A stretch of DNA of 64,000 nt from contig CAWEHU010000024.1 in assembly GCA_963808965.1 (NCBI GenBank), positions 5,650-69,649 of the forward strand, written 5' to 3'. The position numbers and the translations under genes were made by a program. This document shows, piece by piece, positions 61,240 through 64,000 of this stretch. This DNA is from CAWEHU01 sp963808965. Lineage in GTDB: Bacteria; Pseudomonadota; Alphaproteobacteria; Acetobacterales; Acetobacteraceae. The notes beneath the pieces were generated by a model. That model saw only the letters and a list, made by a program, of their open reading frames with translations. It did no database searches and was not told where the DNA came from. How positions within the stretch are numbered: the stretch's first letter is position 1; the number at the start of each line of letters is the position of its first letter.

Positions 61240-62508
61240 GTGCTACTAGTAGCGAATTCCGCCAAGTCTCCGGGGCCGCTCGCCGGTCTTCGCGTGCTCG
61301 AATTCAGCCACATGGTCATGGGACCGAGTTGTGGTATGGTGCTCGGCGATCTCGGGGCCGATGTGATCAAGATCGAACCTGCCCCGAAGGGCGACAACAC
61401 TCGCCGCCTGACCGGCCCGGCTGTCGGCTTCTTTTCTACTTTCAATCGCAACAAGCGCAGCTTATGTGTGGACACCAAGCGCCCCGCAGGTCAGGCCTTG
61501 GCTCGCCGCTTGGCGGTCAAGGCCGACGTGGTGCTCGAAAACTTTCGTCCCGGCGCGATGGACAAATTGGGGCTGGGATATACCGCGCTCGCCGAGGTCA
61601 ATCCGCGGCTTGTCTACTGCTCGCTCAAAGGCTTCCTGCCGGGACCGGACGAGCACCGCACTGCACTTGATGAAGTGGTGCAGATGATGAGCGGCTTGGC
61701 TTACATGACGGGGCCGCCCGGGCAACCATTGCGGGCCGGCTCCTCGGTGAACGACATCATGGGCGGGTTGTTCGGCGTCATCGCTATCCAAGCGGCGCTG
61801 CGGGAGCGCGATGTCACCGGGCGCGGCAGCCTGGTGCAGTCTGGCCTGTTCGAAACCAACATGGTGCTCGTGGCGCAGCACATGGCGCAAGCTGCGATCG
61901 AAGGGCGTGACCCGCCCTCCTACGCCGATCCGAACAAGGTCCGGCCATGGCCGATGTACGACGTGTTCGACACGGCCGATGAGCGGCAACAGGTCTTCGT
62001 AGGGGCGGTGACGGATACGCAATGGCGCAGCTTCTGCGAGTTGTTTGGTCTCGACGATATGCTGAACGATCCCGAACTGACCACGATGGCGCAGCTCGCG
62101 GCAGCCCGGCCACGCATCCTGCCGCGCATCGCGGAGGTATTCGGCAAGTTGCCGAAGGCCGAGCTGATGGCGAGGGTGGAGGCGCTCGGTCTTCCTTTCG
62201 CGCCGATCGCACGTCCCTCCGACCTGTTCCAGGATCCGCACCTGCTTGCTTCCGGCGGAATGCTGTCAATTGCTCTCGCGACGGAAAGCGCACCGGGGCG
62301 CAAACCCGCTCAACCGATTGCCGACTTGCCCGCCTTGCCGATCTCATTGCGCCAGGGTCGGACGCCACTGCGGCGGCAGCCGCCGGCTGTCGGCGAGCAT
62401 GGGCTGGAAATCATGCGCGAGGCCGGTTTGCCGGAAGCCGAGATTACCGCCCTGATGACCGACGGCATCGTGGCCGTGCCGAAACCGCTCGCTGAAGCCG
62501 CAGAGTAA
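61240..62508 (+). CDS. CaiB/BaiF class III CoA-transferase
   Basis: A 422-residue enzyme: GLRVLEFSHMVMGPSCGMVLGDLGADVIKIE, RSLCVDTKRPAGQALARRL, VLENFRPGAMDKLGLGY (the catalytic Asp region is D in the family's LE-N-F-R-P-G-x-x-x-K-L-G), YMTGPPGQPLRAGSSVNDIM, GRGSLVQSGLFETNM. It moves CoA between organic acids. Start taken as GTG at 61240; an ATG at 61230 in another frame (MSVSATSS) may be the true start if a base is wrong. Following the lyase gene, it probably activates the acid that the lyase cleaves. Confidence 0.87.
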   Translation: MLLVANSAKSPGPLAGLRVLEFSHMVMGPSCGMVLGDLGADVIKIEPAPKGDNTRRLTGPAVGFFSTFNRNKRSLCVDTKRPAGQALARRLAVKADVVLENFRPGAMDKLGLGYTALAEVNPRLVYCSLKGFLPGPDEHRTALDEVVQMMSGLAYMTGPPGQPLRAGSSVNDIMGGLFGVIAIQAALRERDVTGRGSLVQSGLFETNMVLVAQHMAQAAIEGRDPPSYADPNKVRPWPMYDVFDTADERQQVFVGAVTDTQWRSFCELFGLDDMLNDPELTTMAQLAAARPRILPRIAEVFGKLPKAELMARVEALGLPFAPIARPSDLFQDPHLLASGGMLSIALATESAPGRKPAQPIADLPALPISLRQGRTPLRRQPPAVGEHGLEIMREAGLPEAEITALMTDGIVAVPKPLAEAAE

Positions 62509-62690
62509 CCATTCCCGCTTTGAGTTTTCTGCGGCGGCACTCGCGCCAGTGCTACGCCACTCTTCCCGACGATTTCGCGATCTGGAGTTGTTCAACAGCG
62601 AAGCCTGAGGGAAACGGCAGCCTCTGTTCAACGGTTCGACTCCGTCTGACCCGTCCTCGTTCTACTTGAAACGAAAAGGGTAATCGTCCC

Positions 62691-64000
62691 ATGACTGCGT
62701 CTCTGCGTACCGGAGCTCTCCTCGGCCGCGGCAAGCGCGGATGGCGAAAGGCCTTGCTCACGACGGCGCTTGCGATCGGCGCTGGGTACCTTTCTGCTCC
62801 GGTCTTTGGCCAGACACTTGATGACGACTCCGGCCAGGAGGTGGGTCCCGCACCCGGCACCATAACGGTGCGGCTGAACGGCCGCGTGCGCATCTGGGGC
62901 GGGATCGACGCCGATGGTGACGCGAACCGTGCTGTCTTTACCAACGTGGGTGTGCCCTCCGGCGCAGCCGTTTCCGCGGGAACCGCTTTTCTCTCGCCTG
63001 TCGTGAGCCCGGGCGGTCCCGGCAGCATCCCCTTCGGGACGATCGGGGTTCGTGGCCCCGGCACGACCGTCGTCGCCGCTCCTGCCGGCACCGCTCTGCA
63101 GTTCAACAAGCAGGCGGATTACACGATCACGAGCTATACGCGCCTGTACCCGGGTTTCGACGGTGTCGCGGCCAACGGGCTCAAATACGGGGCCTCAATC
63201 GAAATACGTCAGGACAATAGCGCCGATGCCGGGGGTGGCGTGTACGGCTCGATTTCCCAGCAAAGCCGTCAACGCGGCGAACTCTATATACGCCGCGAGT
63301 GGGGCTATATCGGCACCGACCAGCTCGGCACGCTACGTATCGGCTCGACTGATGGACCGAGTGGCCTCTACATGGTCGGAAACTTTGAGAATTTCAATGA
63401 CGGCGGCTGGAACGGCGATATTCAGAACCAGATCGCCATGAACGTTGCCCCGGTCTGGCCTTTTGCCACGCCGGATCGGTGTACACCACGAACAAAATCA
63501 TATATCTCACGCCGCAATTTTACGGCATCGATTTCGGCATCGCCTATGAGCCGAACACCGGCAATACAGGACAGGCTGCCGGTTCCTCGGGCTGCAACGG
63601 CAACAACGCTATCGGCCCCTTCATCCCGGCAACCCAGAGCATTGCCGGTGCCGGCTGCGATCGCCTCGCCTCGACCACCACTGGCGACTATACCCGCCGT
63701 CGTAACCTTGTAGATGCGGCGATCCGATATCGCGGAACGTTCGGACCGGTGGGATTGGCCGCTTACGCCGCCTATATCGGCAGTGGAAAGGTGGGGATTC
63801 CACGCCAGTCGGATCTCCCGGATTTGCCGCGCGCAACCAGTTCGATGGTCTGAACCTCGGGGCCGGCGGGATTGCCGTGACCTGGGCAGGTCTGACCGTC
63901 GGCGGCATGGCCCAGGGCGGTCGGTTCAACGGCGCATGGAACCTGTCGCCCACGGGTGCGTCCAACTCATCGGTTTGGCTTGCAGGTCTCTCCTATACAG
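62691..64000 (+). CDS. porin, cut by window end, two frameshifts
   Basis: N-terminal signal (WRKALLTTALAIGAGYLSAPVFGQ), then outer-membrane strands TVRLNGRVRIWGGIDADGD, ADYTITSYTRLYPGFDGVAANGLKYGASIEIRQD, LYIRREWGYIGTDQLGTLRIGSTDGPSGLY. A one-base loss near 63470 shifts to VYTTNKIIYLTPQFYGIDFGIAYEPN; another near 63792 shifts to VGSPGFAARNQFDGLNLGAGGIAVTW and continues past the edge. This is the general porin pattern of alphaproteobacteria (L3-like acidic loop, alternating strands). Encoded after the CoA-transferase, it may admit the acid substrate. Confidence 0.78.

Noticed and set aside
1..64000. CRISPR arrays, rRNA and tRNA genes
   Set aside because: No regularly spaced direct repeats and no T-loop-like GGTTCRA motif with matching acceptor stem were seen by eye; a tRNAscan and Rfam search would be decisive.

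Overview
The window is GC-rich chromosomal DNA of a Gram-negative alphaproteobacterium. The gene complement (yqeY-dnaG-rpoD, sucCD, AzlCD, a small KKTETLSEGQRAYESRR-type protein, DUF1491, a XoxF-type PQQ dehydrogenase and several remnant IS families) suggests Rhodospirillales/Acetobacteraceae. That placement is inferred from gene content and not from a marker-gene search.

Layout. 0-9 kb: small lipoprotein, MFS carrier, AlkB-like protein, broken dinB and DUF5677-like fragments, Tat-exported Asp/Glu racemase-like protein, azlCD, two overlapping TetR genes, DUF1491 and an EamA permease. 9-16 kb: selA, then the macromolecular-synthesis group yqeY-dnaG-rpoD and a GNAT gene. 15.7-20 kb: an IS graveyard (IS110 and IS256 pieces between two REP-like hairpins), a MetA-type outer-membrane protein, a cytochrome P450 with a Tat signal, and a resolvase scrap. 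20-31 kb: rluA-type synthase, then a surface-polysaccharide locus (rfbB-A-C-D for dTDP-rhamnose plus four glycosyltransferase genes, one a 1183-residue multi-domain enzyme). 31-33 kb: amidohydrolase stub, mandelate racemase/enolase-superfamily enzyme, DUF488 protein. 33.3-40 kb: one tightly packed minus-strand operon reading coxA(truncated)-coxC-membrane protein-lipoprotein cytochrome c-xoxF-xoxG-xoxJ-hbpS, which describes a chain from alcohol to oxygen but whose oxidase subunit I has lost its N-terminal half at a transposase remnant. 40-43 kb: more scars (IS5, ParDE with short toxin, shattered tyrosine recombinase). 43.5-47.7 kb: DUF899 pair, an HTH regulator, a propeller protein, and a ParB-LysR chimera. 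48-52.5 kb: sucCD, gamma-carbonic-anhydrase-like, DUF892, boxA. 52.9-64 kb: aromatic catabolism (HPPD, Rieske protein, a homogentisate dioxygenase/fumarylacetoacetase chimera), MFS carrier, two paralogous LysR genes around a complete IS630 element, HMG-CoA-lyase family gene, class III CoA-transferase, and a porin running off the right edge.

Two kinds of damage overlie this. First, at least thirteen non-IS positions where one added or lost base splits an otherwise full-length gene (yqeY, dnaG, rluA, rfbC, DUF892, boxA, MFS, lysR, HMGL, porin). Because dnaG is normally essential and undoing the indels restores normal family lengths, most are probably sequence errors. Second, genuine-looking rearrangements: in-frame chimeras (hmgA/fah, parB/lysR), 5' stubs (dinB, amidohydrolase), truncated coxA and parE.

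The most interesting biology is the xoxF operon carrying its own heme-copper oxidase genes, the Tat-exported P450, and the two chimeric genes. No tRNA, rRNA or CRISPR array was seen.
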